Assembly: GCA_918807975.1 (NCBI GenBank)
Contig: OU964921.1
Coordinates: 36,482,498 to 36,546,497, forward strand
Direction: 5' to 3'
DNA length: 64,000 bases
From: Aplidium turbinatum
Lineage: Eukaryota > Chordata > Ascidiacea > Aplousobranchia > Polyclinidae
Part shown: in pieces, positions 46,923 through 58,100 of the stretch
Layout: each line of letters opens with the position of its first letter
Numbering within the stretch: position 1 is the stretch's first letter
Notes under the pieces: model-generated
What the model was told of the DNA's origin: nothing
Seen by the model: only the letters and a program-made list of their open reading frames with translations
Databases searched by the model: none
Made by a program: the position numbers and the translations under genes

Positions 46923-47062
46923 GTCTCAAGAGAAGTGTTATAAAAGAAACATCATGTAACTATTAAAACATGTTTATATCACATCTTAGAAGCAATAAAT
47001 AACACAAATAATGAAAGAAAATGTTTGTGACAATCTTTGTTTTGTGAATTTTTTGAGAAGAT

Positions 47063-48617
47063 TTATGGGTGAAGATTGGTGCCCATTTTTGGCCGGCCAC
47101 ATCTGTAAACCGTTCTGCAAAACACGCAAATCCCTGCAACAGAAACGAAAAGATATGAATTTATGTTAAAAAAATCACAGGCATTCAAACAAATTTAATA
47201 ACAGCAGTGTTTAATCAAGCTCCTATTTAATTTATTATTTAAATCATCTTACATTTGTAGCGCTTGCGCCTTCCACATTTTCCCAACTTGAATTTTCCTC
47301 CTTTCTTCTTTCGGCAGGCACGTTTACAAAGCTTTTTTACTTTCTGTTTAAAAAAACAAAATAATAAGAGATTTATTGACACCGCAGTTCCAAGTTGCAA
47401 TGCCACTGTATATAAGAATATCGGTTTATTTTCAAAACGCAAAAATAATTTACAGTCATGATGCATTGCTCTGGGACTACCTGAAACCTAGTGTGAGAGG
47501 TACTTTTGGAAAAAATAAACTAAGATTGAGCATATTATTGAGGGATGTGCAATATGCATGACCAGTACGTAACTTGGCAATGATTAATAGGTTTTGACCA
47601 AATATTGAGGGAACATTTCCTTTCTTCCCTCCGTGAAAATAACCTCTGTCTGTTACAGCCATGCATTATCACCATCAACGTTTTTGTTAAGGTTCTCTGT
47701 AACTTTTGGCAACACTTTACCTTAAGATCAGCAGCTAATTCTGAATCGGTTATTCCTGTATCTATTCCATTGTTAGAATTCGTTATGACTTCAATCGATA
47801 GATTTGTTTCCTCCCTCGCAGTATTGACTGGAGCAACTCCAGTCGGAGAGGCTGCATAAAATGTATTGTTTTTCATTTACAGTTACATATTTTCATAAGT
47901 TCAGCCATAGTTAATAAATTCAAAGAGTGTTTAAAATTGCATACAAATCACCAACTTATTTTGCATTTTATTATTCATAAGGTTAATTATGTTAAATTAA
48001 TTAACAATCTCAGAGTCGTATAAAGTTCAAGATACACTTTGCAGGCTAAGTACAAAAATGTGAAAGCATAAATATCAATTGTTTTTATTTCTTTCACATT
48101 TTGCTTCGAATGTAACAGTGAATTAAAACGTGTTGCTATTCGGTTCTGCAAAATCATGACATGAGACAGCAATCTTAAAGTTAAGCAAAATTTCAATAAA
48201 AGCATGCTGTTTAGTTTCTGCTTGGAATCCATGTTATAATGTTAAAAAATATTTTCATTAAATGATGAAGGTTAAGTATACATTTAGACTTTTTTGTCGT
48301 GTAGCCTACGTCTTATTTTTATGAACTAAAAAGTGACCACCCGACAAAGTGTTACAAGGTGGAACAGTTGTGTAATGACAAAAAAATTCGAAAATTGGGC
48401 TACAACTTGTTGATTAAATGTCCAACTTTCCGAGACTATATGACACGAGTAACAAATTTGTGTGGGCTCAAAACAAAACTCAAATCGTAAAAAGTAGACT
48501 CATACAAAATAACATAGGCCTACCGTTTCTAAAGTCAAGCCAAATGAGTTACTTACCTGTGCATAATTCCACAGCATAAATGCTAACTATAACAAAAAGA
48601 CACCAAGCGATCTTCAT
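47063..48617 (-). CDS. Secreted six-cysteine cationic peptide precursor (likely antimicrobial), 4 exons, 117 aa
   Basis: Exons in coding order are 48557-48617, 47721-47851, 47253-47343 and 47063-47133; all introns are GT/AG and phases agree. Residues 1-20 (MKIAWCLFVIVSIYAVELCT) form a signal peptide. Residues 21-64 are an acidic propiece (seven Asp/Glu, two basic). From residue 65 the mature region KVKKLCKRACRKKKGGKFKL continues with GKCGRRKRYKWICVFC and RTVYRC. It has six cysteines (C-x3-C-x12-C-x9-C-x2-C-x5-C), 21 Lys/Arg and no Asp/Glu in 53 residues. This precursor design is typical of antimicrobial peptides. The C-x3-C...CG-basic...W-x-C-x2-C order recalls turgencins of the ascidian Synoicum (from memory). 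The last cysteine is followed by Gly-Arg, a possible amidation site. A shorter reading that ignores the last intron would stop after YKCKMI with four cysteines; the good acceptor and restored six-Cys pattern favour splicing. Function is inferred, not shown. Confidence 0.8.
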
Positions 48618-51110
48618 TCTATTTTTTACGAACTCTGATCAACTTTATAAAAACGAAAATCAATCACTTATAAAGAGTTCTGCTTCAACTTGAGTCGTCA
48701 CAAGTTTCAGTAAGCTGTGCAACCCGAAGTAAGATGACTGTCAGTGAAAACGTTTCTTCATTATATAGCCTGCAACTAATGAGTCATACTATCACGTTTG
48801 CCGTTCTTGCTTTGAAACTTTGCCAGGACCATGTGACAAACCAATCAGGATAGTTCGGAGACATTTTCATCGTCACTGACTGAAAACGTCCGGTGTTTCA
48901 AATCAGCAACTCAGCATTACCACGCTTTTTTGCACAATATTGCAAAAATGACGCATTAGAAAACTTCGGGTCAATATCGCCTTCGTTTAAGTGCAAATCT
49001 AGTCGTAAAAATAGGACTTTTTCATTTTCAAATATACAGCTGCAGTCCAGAATAAACTCTGCTTACAGTAACCTAGCTTACTTTAAGATTTTTGTTTCAG
49101 AAACCTATTAGCCTATCATTTGAACGCATGTCACCTAGCTATATGTCGGCTATAAGAGGTGATGTTAATTTTCGACGTATACTTAGTGCCAGCTCCATCA
49201 TCATTATCAGCCGTTCATGCCACTGCTGGCAGATGGCCTTCACATATGTTTCCACAACATTCTGTCTTTTGCTGTTCTCATCCAGGTGATGCCAATCTTT
49301 TTCTTCTTCAGTGCCAGCTATTCAATTATATTTTGACCTCTCTCGATTAGGTAGTTTGTTTTTAAAACTTTTCAAACGTATCATGCGATAGGTCTCAGAC
49401 AGTACCGGATCTCGAGCAAAAAGGAATGACATTCTAATTTTATGCAAATAGGTATACTGACAAGAGACAGCAAAAAATCTAAAAAATCTGTTTTAAAAGT
49501 GTTACGGTTTAGCTTGGCAGACGTGCCAAAAAGTATGGGGACAATACGTGTCTCATTTTGTTTGCAATCGTGGCGTTTTGCTCAATTTTAACACGACAAG
49601 TGCTACCCAGGCACCTGGGTTTGCTAGAGGTCTTTTCCATTAAGATTTGAAGTAATTTATTATGATGACGTACATTGTGATTTTGCCACATGGGAAGTTA
49701 TCCAATTTCTAAAATGAAAGCAGTGAGACAGTTGCTGCAATGCTTAGACTTTTGGAGTAAAAAGTGGTCACATAATGTGTGGAATTTATTACTTAGCCTA
49801 TTACAATAACTAGCGCGTGATGAAACTATTGAGAGAAGAAGGATAGAAAGAACTTAAATGGACAGACAAGTAAAGACGCTGAACACTAACATTATCGTAT
49901 GCTCTAACATGAAAAAATCTGGCTAAAAACTGAACATATTGAGCCTCAACAGTCAGATTTCTCATCGAAAAGGATTCCCTAGGATGAACCCCTGCACAAA
50001 GATTGGATAAAAAGTGCATTACATTTGAATAGGTTTGAAAATTAGAGTTCTTATCGAAGAGAGGAAGGCTCCAGTTAAACTTTTATGTGGCTATGAGACG
50101 AAAATGCAAATTCAGTTAAAAGCACGATTGTGTATTAAAAAAAAACTAAAGATCTAATATTTCACTATAAAATTCATTGCAAACATTGAGTTTGCAAATT
50201 TAGAAATGACAATGACTTATCTAAATAGACGAAGCGGCGTCTGTTTTTTCGATAGTTCAATGGGTTCTAGTAAAAACATCTCCCAATTTTCATAGTGGCC
50301 TACTACAAAATTAGCTCACATGCAGTAAATCCATTAAAAATGAAGTTTATTGAAAGCACAAAATAAGGTTTCCATTTTACATCGTTTCGATGTCACTAAG
50401 TGACATTAACACGTTAATTGTGGTTAAAGAGTTGTAAAATGTCGCCCAACTTCCTTGCAGCCATTTGCTAACAACGAAACCAAACCAGTTTCCAGAACTC
50501 TGTCCTTCTGTAGAAAGTTTGGCAACAAAGATGCGGTACAAAACTGCTTCAAAGCATTTGCTTATGTTAAAATAAGTTATAGGCCAGTACAGACGTCTGC
50601 TCATAAAGGAAGTGTGTTAACAGAAACTAAGTTTCTCAGTTGCTTTAATTTCGTTTGGTGTAAAGTTTCAAAAAATGACCATCTTTTTGTTTTGTAGCCT
50701 ACACGCAACAGAAAAAGCAACACTAAAACTGTTTACTTTCGATTTAATTTTCTATACGGTACCGTAACATGTACATAATATACAAACTATGCAGTCTTGC
50801 AGGGTCATTTTATACAATATATAGATTAATTATTCTTAGTTTTTTGTTACGATGCAAAGCCAACTTTCGGAAGCTGCAGATCCATCCAAGTTGCTGACAC
50901 ATCTAGATTCTAGCCCTGGATTCTAGTTCCACTTTTTGCATTCAATAATAATGTTATTTTAAACATTATGAAGCTGAACTAATGCAGTGCTTTTTCAAAT
51001 AGAACATTGCATGTGCTTTTTTACAGTGGGTGACTACACACACGACATACAAAGTTATCTGTTTGCTTCAAACAGCAAGCAAAGATATTGCAAAAATTTG
51101 TAGCCTAGTC
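48618..51110. other. Upstream of the peptide gene; no further gene recognised
   Basis: TATA-like words on the minus strand lie near 48645 (TATAAA), 48670 (TATAAG) and 48763 (TATATAA), any of which could serve the peptide gene. The rest up to 51.1 kb has no supported coding region or element ends. Confidence 0.45.
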
Positions 51111-51431
51111 CAGTGTTTTACAACCTTTCTTGAGGCACGAATCACTTGAGGCATTAAAGTAATCTTGCTGAACACCAAACGAAATTTTATAATGATGCAA
51201 TGAAATAAATAACAAAACGATAATTATTCACTCAGTTTTTCTCAGTCATATCTGGGCTTGTTTGGATGATCACAATGTGACTGGCTATTCGGGCAGGTAT
51301 TGCAGAAAGATAAACGTGAAGCTCTTTTGACTTTGATTTTTGACCGATGTTTCGTGGAACACTAGTCAAAGTAATAAATTTCTTGCTAAACACCTGGCGA
51401 TCTTCTGCGGAGCACAGGTTGAAAATCACAG
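51111..51431. mobile_element. hAT-like MITE
   Basis: The ends are CAGTGTTTTACAACC and GGTTGAAAATCACAG. The flanks GCCTAGTC and GTCTAGGC agree at six of eight positions. It is 321 bp and non-coding, similar in end sequence to the MITE at 17231-17620. Confidence 0.65.
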
Positions 51432-52101
51432 GTCTAGGCTTACATGTAATCTTCAGTAAGACGCATTTTCTCATTTTCGATAACATACATACTTCAGTGA
51501 GTTTAGTTCTACGAAAAGATGACGTAATTTATTAGATGACGAAATACATGCCTGCATGTTCATGAAATGACTATTGATTTGGGATTACGTCAACTTTGTA
51601 AAAACTTTCAAATTATCAAACAAGAAGTTGGTAAATCAAGTCATGTGAAAATATTTTCGAAACACAGAAAAAACAAGATTTCTTGCACACGTGATTTTCA
51701 AAACTTTTTTCAGCCGTTTTCACACGCACCGAAGTAATTTAACAGTCTAGTGTCCTTTGATCAACCGTGCAGCAACCGTACTTTGTATTCCAAGACATGA
51801 TTTGAACTAAAGCAATATAAAACTTGGTTAATTTTATTGCACAACTTTTTGCAATATAATGAAACCTACGCAGCAACAAGAAATTGCTTCATAAGAAAGA
51901 CTGAAAGATACGTCGGAATACAAATGGTGGTTGTCAACTCGCATAAATAACGTAACTAAAAGTCTGAAACTATACAGATATGTTTTGCAGTTTTACAAGT
52001 TTTTCTTTGTTTGTGTAACATCTCGTGCATTCACTTTGTCTTTATTATATGTGTACAGCGCCTACTTTTTACGACAAGTTTAAAGTCAGTTTGTTCTAAT
52101 T

Positions 52102-55100
52102 TCACGAGCTTGTAGTAGTTTGCCTTCGAGTTGTCATTTTTCGGGTGAAGTCTTGCTTCACAACCCCACAGATAATAAGACAAAAGCAACCTATTAAGGC
52201 TGCAATTGTACAAATGAAAAGAACAGAATTCAATGCTGATGGTAATTCATTTCTCTGGACATACACTTCAATGCTTTTTTCATCTTTTCCCACACTATTG
52301 CTTGCCACGCATCGGTATCTTCCTTCATGCTGCAAGCCAACATCTGGGATATACAGAAGACTTTCGCTCATAGTGTTCGTCTTCAGAGAAGCCAATCGGT
52401 CTGCAGAAGAGGGTAATATTTTAGCACGGCTAGTGCAAAATTGTCTCTTGAATATAACTATGGTTGAAAACAACGTGTTGCTCGATTTGTGATAGCACCT
52501 GACACTCGAATTTTAGGTACCCGGTCAGTTGGTCGACAGGACAATTGGTCGACAGGACAATTGGTCGACAGACATTTGGTCGACAGGACGTTTGGTCGAC
52601 AGGACGTTAGGTTGACAGAACGATTCATTTTAGAGTTAGGGTTAGTTAACTAACCTTAACCCTAACCTAACCCAAACTCTAACCCTAACCTTACCCTAAA
52701 ATGAATCGTTCTGTCGACCTAACGTCCTGTCGACCAAACGTCCTGTCGACCAAATGTCTGTCGACCAATCGACCGTACACCAAATTTTAGAAGGTAACAT
52801 AGGCTAAAAATGCTAAACAACTGTTGAAGCAGATAAAATCCTTAGAACAACAATAAACTTTTCTTACAATCGTCACGAAACCAGGTTGTGGATGGCTTTG
52901 GGTTTCCAGTGGCGGAACAAAACAATTCGAAAGTGCTACCGAAAGAAATATTTTTAGAAAAATTAGGAAAGTTGTTTATCCTTGGCCCGACACAGTCACT
53001 TTCCACCAACCGGAAAGCTTTACCCTGTAAGTGAACTATTTAGTCGGTTGTTATTATTTCAACTTTGACGACTTCAAAAAGAAACGCAATTTTAAACATA
53101 CAATCTATTAAAACTTTATTAAACTGTGTAAGAATTATTGTATTATTTAACTTTCGTGAACTATCAAGTAGCCTACTGGGCCTATTTTTGTGTTACAAAT
53201 ACTAATGATGTGTGTAGCCTACATAACTTTGAGTAAGCTATTTACACAAATGAAGCCACGTGTGATCGCATCGCTTTACTTGAAAGATTACAGCTTGCTA
53301 CACATGGTTGTATATATATGGTAGTTTATTGTGTGTCAAGGAAAACATATTTTAACTACTGTAAGTGTGTAAATATTACGTCTGGAGAGAGAAAAAAGTC
53401 CAATAAGAAAAAATATCAATGCTCTAGCATTCATTGTAAGAAAGCGACCTTTTTCATCTTACTCGATACATTGAGGGATTTGTGCAAATGATTTGATTTG
53501 AATAGCTGAAATATAGATCAGTCGTCCAGCTTAGATGACAATCGCAGTCCCAACAGTTTTCGTACAGAATAATTTTGAAATCATCCAGATCTCCAAGCAG
53601 GCCTACTGGTGGAAAAGACTTTCTACTGAGTGTTGTCAACCTAAAAACAATTTTGAAAAAAATAACTTATTTTAACGTGCTCAACAAAAATAGCATTTCA
53701 CAATGTAGATACTAACGACCTGTTTTAGCCTGATGTTGCAAGGTCGTTCTTATCTACTGTAGCCTACATTGCGAAGTAAGCAGCGATCATGCTGCTAAAA
53801 GCTAAACTTAATCTATTGCAAAAATAGCATTATATCATCTTAAAAATTGAGCAAATAGAGTCCGACATTAGCCTACTAATGAAGTGTATTTTGGTTAGAC
53901 TATTTCGGTTTGCAAAGTTGTCCGATTCCTGTACTACTTACTGCATGTCATCAGAATGACACAGAAAAGAGTGAAATTTGTTGAGTGATATCCGTTTCTG
54001 GATCTTTGTGTCAAAAGCGAGGGGCCCTATATGTAAAAGTTTCGTTTAACAAGATTTGCTGTACTTAAGTTAATTTAGAAAAACCTGTTGTTTGACAAAT
54101 CAATCCTTTTCAATGCCACAAGATGACGAAAGGCTTCATCCATTATTTGGTACAAACCAGCATGCTGCAAGTTTAAAACTTCCAGGCGATTTAATCCATG
54201 CAGATCTTTTTCCTTGATCACCTGCAATACAAAATATGTAAGAAGTATTTACATTAGTGAAATGTCATGCAATAATAATAGGCTAACAGTTTATAGCAAA
54301 TAATGATTAAATGTCAAGTCAGTTAGGCTGACAAGAAAAATGTAAACTTAATCAAGAAAATGTTACATTGTTACATAAAAGATACAAAGTACATTAGTAC
54401 TTACTCCAATCGGGTTTCGAGAAAGGTCCAAACTAACTAAGCTGTTCAGTTTTATTAAAGTCAAAGACGGGACTTTTGATAAATTGCATGAAATGAGCGC
54501 TAGGTGGCGCAGCTGATCCAATCCATCGAAAACGCCAACGTGTATTTCTTTTGTGGAAAGATGAGGAAACTCTTCCAAGTGTAGAGATTGCAGCAAACGA
54601 TTACGTCTTAGGATTTAAAGAAAAAATTTAAAGAAAAGGATTTAAAGTAATATTTTAACATACACAAATAACTTCTGGTAATGAGTTAACTTTCCATCAT
54701 AACTTCATTATTTTAAATATTACAGTAGAATTCGCCTATAACGGCTTCGTTTATAACGTCAATTCGCCTATAACGTCACATTTCGCTCGGTCCCGGCAGA
54801 ATTCCTAGCTTTTACATACATTGTAGTTCGGCTACAACAGCATCGCCTATAACGTCAATTCGCGTGTAACAGCACCCTTTATTAGTCCCCAGACGTCTTT
54901 TGTTCGTTTATAACGTCACTTTAAGCCATCACCTTCACCACGAACGGTCAGTCTTTTAATCCAATTAGCGCTGCTGCTTGCAAAATGTCTTCCATTTATT
55001 TTGCTACGTCGTTCTCAGCAGGGACTTTAACTGAATTAACTTTTTTCCCTCGTGAAAAACTATCACGTGTAAAAAGCAGCTCTACAGCTGACCTTTAAAC

Positions 55101-58100
55101 AACTCAAAGCAACAGTTGTACGTGCAGTACTGTATAAACTACTTAACTTTTTTTTCCCGCGTGAAAAACTATTACGAGTAAAAAGCAGCTCTACACTCTA
55201 GTCTACAGGTGTGTCAAATCCGTGTCAAAACTAGAGATGTAAAAAAACGGTTTTTTTGTTTTTAAAAAATACGAGCTCGTTTTTTTTGTTTTTTATTGTT
55301 TTTTTGTTTTTTATTCGTTTTTTTTGTTTGTTTTACCTATTTTTACATTAAATGTCACAATATGCAGCAATTAGGGTAAATTCATTGCAATAGCGTCTCT
55401 TTCAACAAAAAAACAGTCTCATTACTCGTATAACTTTTTTCAAATGAGACAATATGTCTCTCAAGTCTCAACTCACGAGCCATAAAGATTTCTCATCGTC
55501 TCAAATAGTAACACATATGGGTGGCACATCTTAAGTTTTGTCTGTAATTTGGTCCAGACGGTTGTTAAATGCAGTACCACACTCGTGTATAGTTTCGAAG
55601 CCACCTGGGATTTTGGTTAATGGGCATGTTACGTTAGGACCAGGTGGTCAGGGTCCTGTTTCTCTACTTCACAAAGGCACTTTTCAGCAGCACACCACAC
55701 CTTTTCCAGTACAACGTCAAGATATTGTTCCAGTTGATGTGCATTTGGTGCAAACTTGATGAAAATCACACAAGCGGTTCTCGAGTTACAAGTAAAATAA
55801 CCTTAGCCACTAGGTGGCTTTATAGATAAGGAGCAATAGAAAAACGGCCATATCTCAAGAACCGCTCAACATATTTAGATAATTTTTAGCTCCACCCCTA
55901 TGTTTTTTGGAGTGGGCTATCTGTTTATGAACATTAAAACAAGTTTTGGCTACTAATTTTTGAGATAAAAAGAAATTAACCTCTTGTCGTTACGCACCAA
56001 TAAAACCATAATGCGTAAATTTAAAAAAAAAAAAATTGTTTAGAGCAAAGATTGATGACAAGTTTGGCAAAAGCAGTGTAGTGCTAAACTCCCAACTTTT
56101 AGCCCAAATCACATTTAAATGTAGTGAAAGATGGAAACATTTTGATGTTTTTTCATTTTCCGTGAAGAGGTTCAATACTCCTTTATGATGTCATAGTCAT
56201 GTTTGTTTTCCCTTAATTACACCATTGTGCTGTCATAGACATGTTTAAAAGAAGTATGGTTGCACTTAATCCACCCAATTTGAACTAGTTTGCAGGACTC
56301 TGAGGCTTTAGCACTTTTCTGTTTTTGCCAAACTTTTCGTCAATCTTTCCTCTGCCCAATAAAAAAAATTAAAGTTTGCATCATGGTTTTATTGGTGCGT
56401 AATGACAAGAGGTCAATTTCTTTTTATCTCAAAAAGCAGTAGGCCTAGTTCTCAAATAAAATAAGTTTTCATCTTTGATGTTTGTTTTGTATCTTTATCC
56501 TGCATTGCGGGAATATGGGTAAAACTTTATACTTGTCAGGAAAAATATTATAAAGCATTTATTCACTATGTGAACACTGAGCAGTGCTGAAAAAACCCAC
56601 TTTAAAGGAAAAATTTCTTGATTCAGGGTTGGTAGTTACTAGCAATAGTCAACATGGGTGGTGGGCATTTGAAAGGAACATTAACCTAAACTTTTTCTGA
56701 CAAATGCACTAACTTTTGACAGTTAAAAATAGCAGTGATAAGATCTCTTGCATTATATGTCACAAATAATCTGCAAGAAGCATCAATGACGAAGTGTCCA
56801 AGATCTTACAACACACCAAAAGAATACTTCTGTTTCAATATTTATAAAGCATATACTGTACATCGTTGGTAAGCTATCAGTTACAAAACATATTGGCAAT
56901 AGCTTGCATTAGTAAATTACCACGTCCACAAACAAGGTAAATGTGGGTAGGCTACTGAATACTGCCACCTTGTTTTGCCAAAATTTCCTCAACCCATTGA
57001 GTGTGTACAAGAATAACCAGTACCACAGTATACTAACATCATAGGCTAACTTCCATAAAAGGAAAAAGAAATTAACTCATCTACATTATGTCATGTATCA
57101 AATTGCATTAATTCAATGCTTGTCAAATCTACTGCCACAAACATGCCTGAGAATGAAGAAAGCGAAACAATACGTAGGACTATGCAAAAACATATGCTTC
57201 TTCTTCTTCTTCGTTTGAACCTTGTTCTTCGCCACTTCAAGGGTCGAGGGGCTCTGCCTTTTACCACCCTTGGGCAGTGGCGGCGACGCGGTCTAGATGT
57301 TTGGGCAGGTGTCGAGCAGCCATTGAATTGATTCGTCATCCAATTCACGCAGACCACGCACACCATTTGGCGCATGGTAGATGGCGCAGTTACAGATGGT
57401 GTGGTCTACGGTTTGTTCCTCCATACCACACTCACAGATCGCGGATGGAGCCATCCCCCATTTGTGCAAATGCATAAATTAACATATGCTGCCAAACACA
57501 AACACTTAGGAATTTCAGCACACCAATAAAACCATTCTCAGTAATTTAATGTTTTTCAAGAGCACTATCATGAAACTAAGCTGCAAATTGCAAAAAATTT
57601 GCAACTTTTCCAGAAAAATATGAAAAAAAACAAAAAAAAACAAAAAAAAAAAAAACGAGTGTTTTTTTTGGCTCAAGTTTTTTTTGAAAAAAAACACGTT
57701 TTTTTTAAAAAAAAAACGGTTCGTTTTTTTTGCATTTACATCTCTAGTCAAAACCGAAACAGCTCAAGATCAATGCCTTTTTCGCTAATAAACAATGAAC
57801 TTCTCTACTACTGTATGTAACGAGCTGTAGCCTATTGCGCAAATTTCCTGTACCTTTCGCTGTAGGTTATTTTTTTAAACAACTTCTTTGTTTACTGTAT
57901 TTTCTGCGTGCCTTTTGTCAGTTTGGTGGTACCGGTAGGCTACACAGTAACCCTGATTGGATTATACACCTCTTTCTTTAATCAAAAGACAGTTGTGGAA
58001 TAGTTTGCGGTAGTTCGTCTATACTCTATAACGTCAATTCGGCTATAACGTCAGTTTTTGCAAATCCCCTAGAGGTGCCGTTATAGGCGAATTCTACTGT

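Larger units (their letters stand above)
54723..58100. mobile_element. pogo/Tigger-like TIR element, interrupted by a 2.5-kb hAT
   Basis: The ends CAGTAGAATTCGCCTATAAC and GTTATAGGCGAATTCTACTG are perfect inverted repeats with TA on both outer sides, the Tc1/mariner-pogo rule. Subterminal TATAACGTCAATTCG words repeat in both arms (54765-54925 and 58030-58060). Without the inserted 55232-57746 segment it is about 0.86 kb and non-coding. It lies in the large intron of the LRR-Ig gene. Confidence 0.85.

Noticed and set aside
47239-47466. Unspliced 75-codon minus-strand frame ending YKCKMI as the peptide C-terminus
   Set aside because: It begins within an intron and ends with four cysteines. A GTAAG donor at 47252 and a strong acceptor at 47134 restore a six-cysteine pattern in phase, so the spliced form was preferred.
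51232-51486. 84-codon minus-strand frame upstream of the LRR-Ig 3' end
   Set aside because: It mostly overlaps the MITE 51111-51431 and has no splice or family support.
52628-52700. Interstitial telomere repeat
   Set aside because: The TTAGGG-like words are few, irregular and placed symmetrically at the centre of a foldback element, so they belong to the element.
57599-57820. Lys-rich and Phe-rich frames on both strands
   Set aside because: They are produced by A and T runs at the end of the hAT element 55232-57746.
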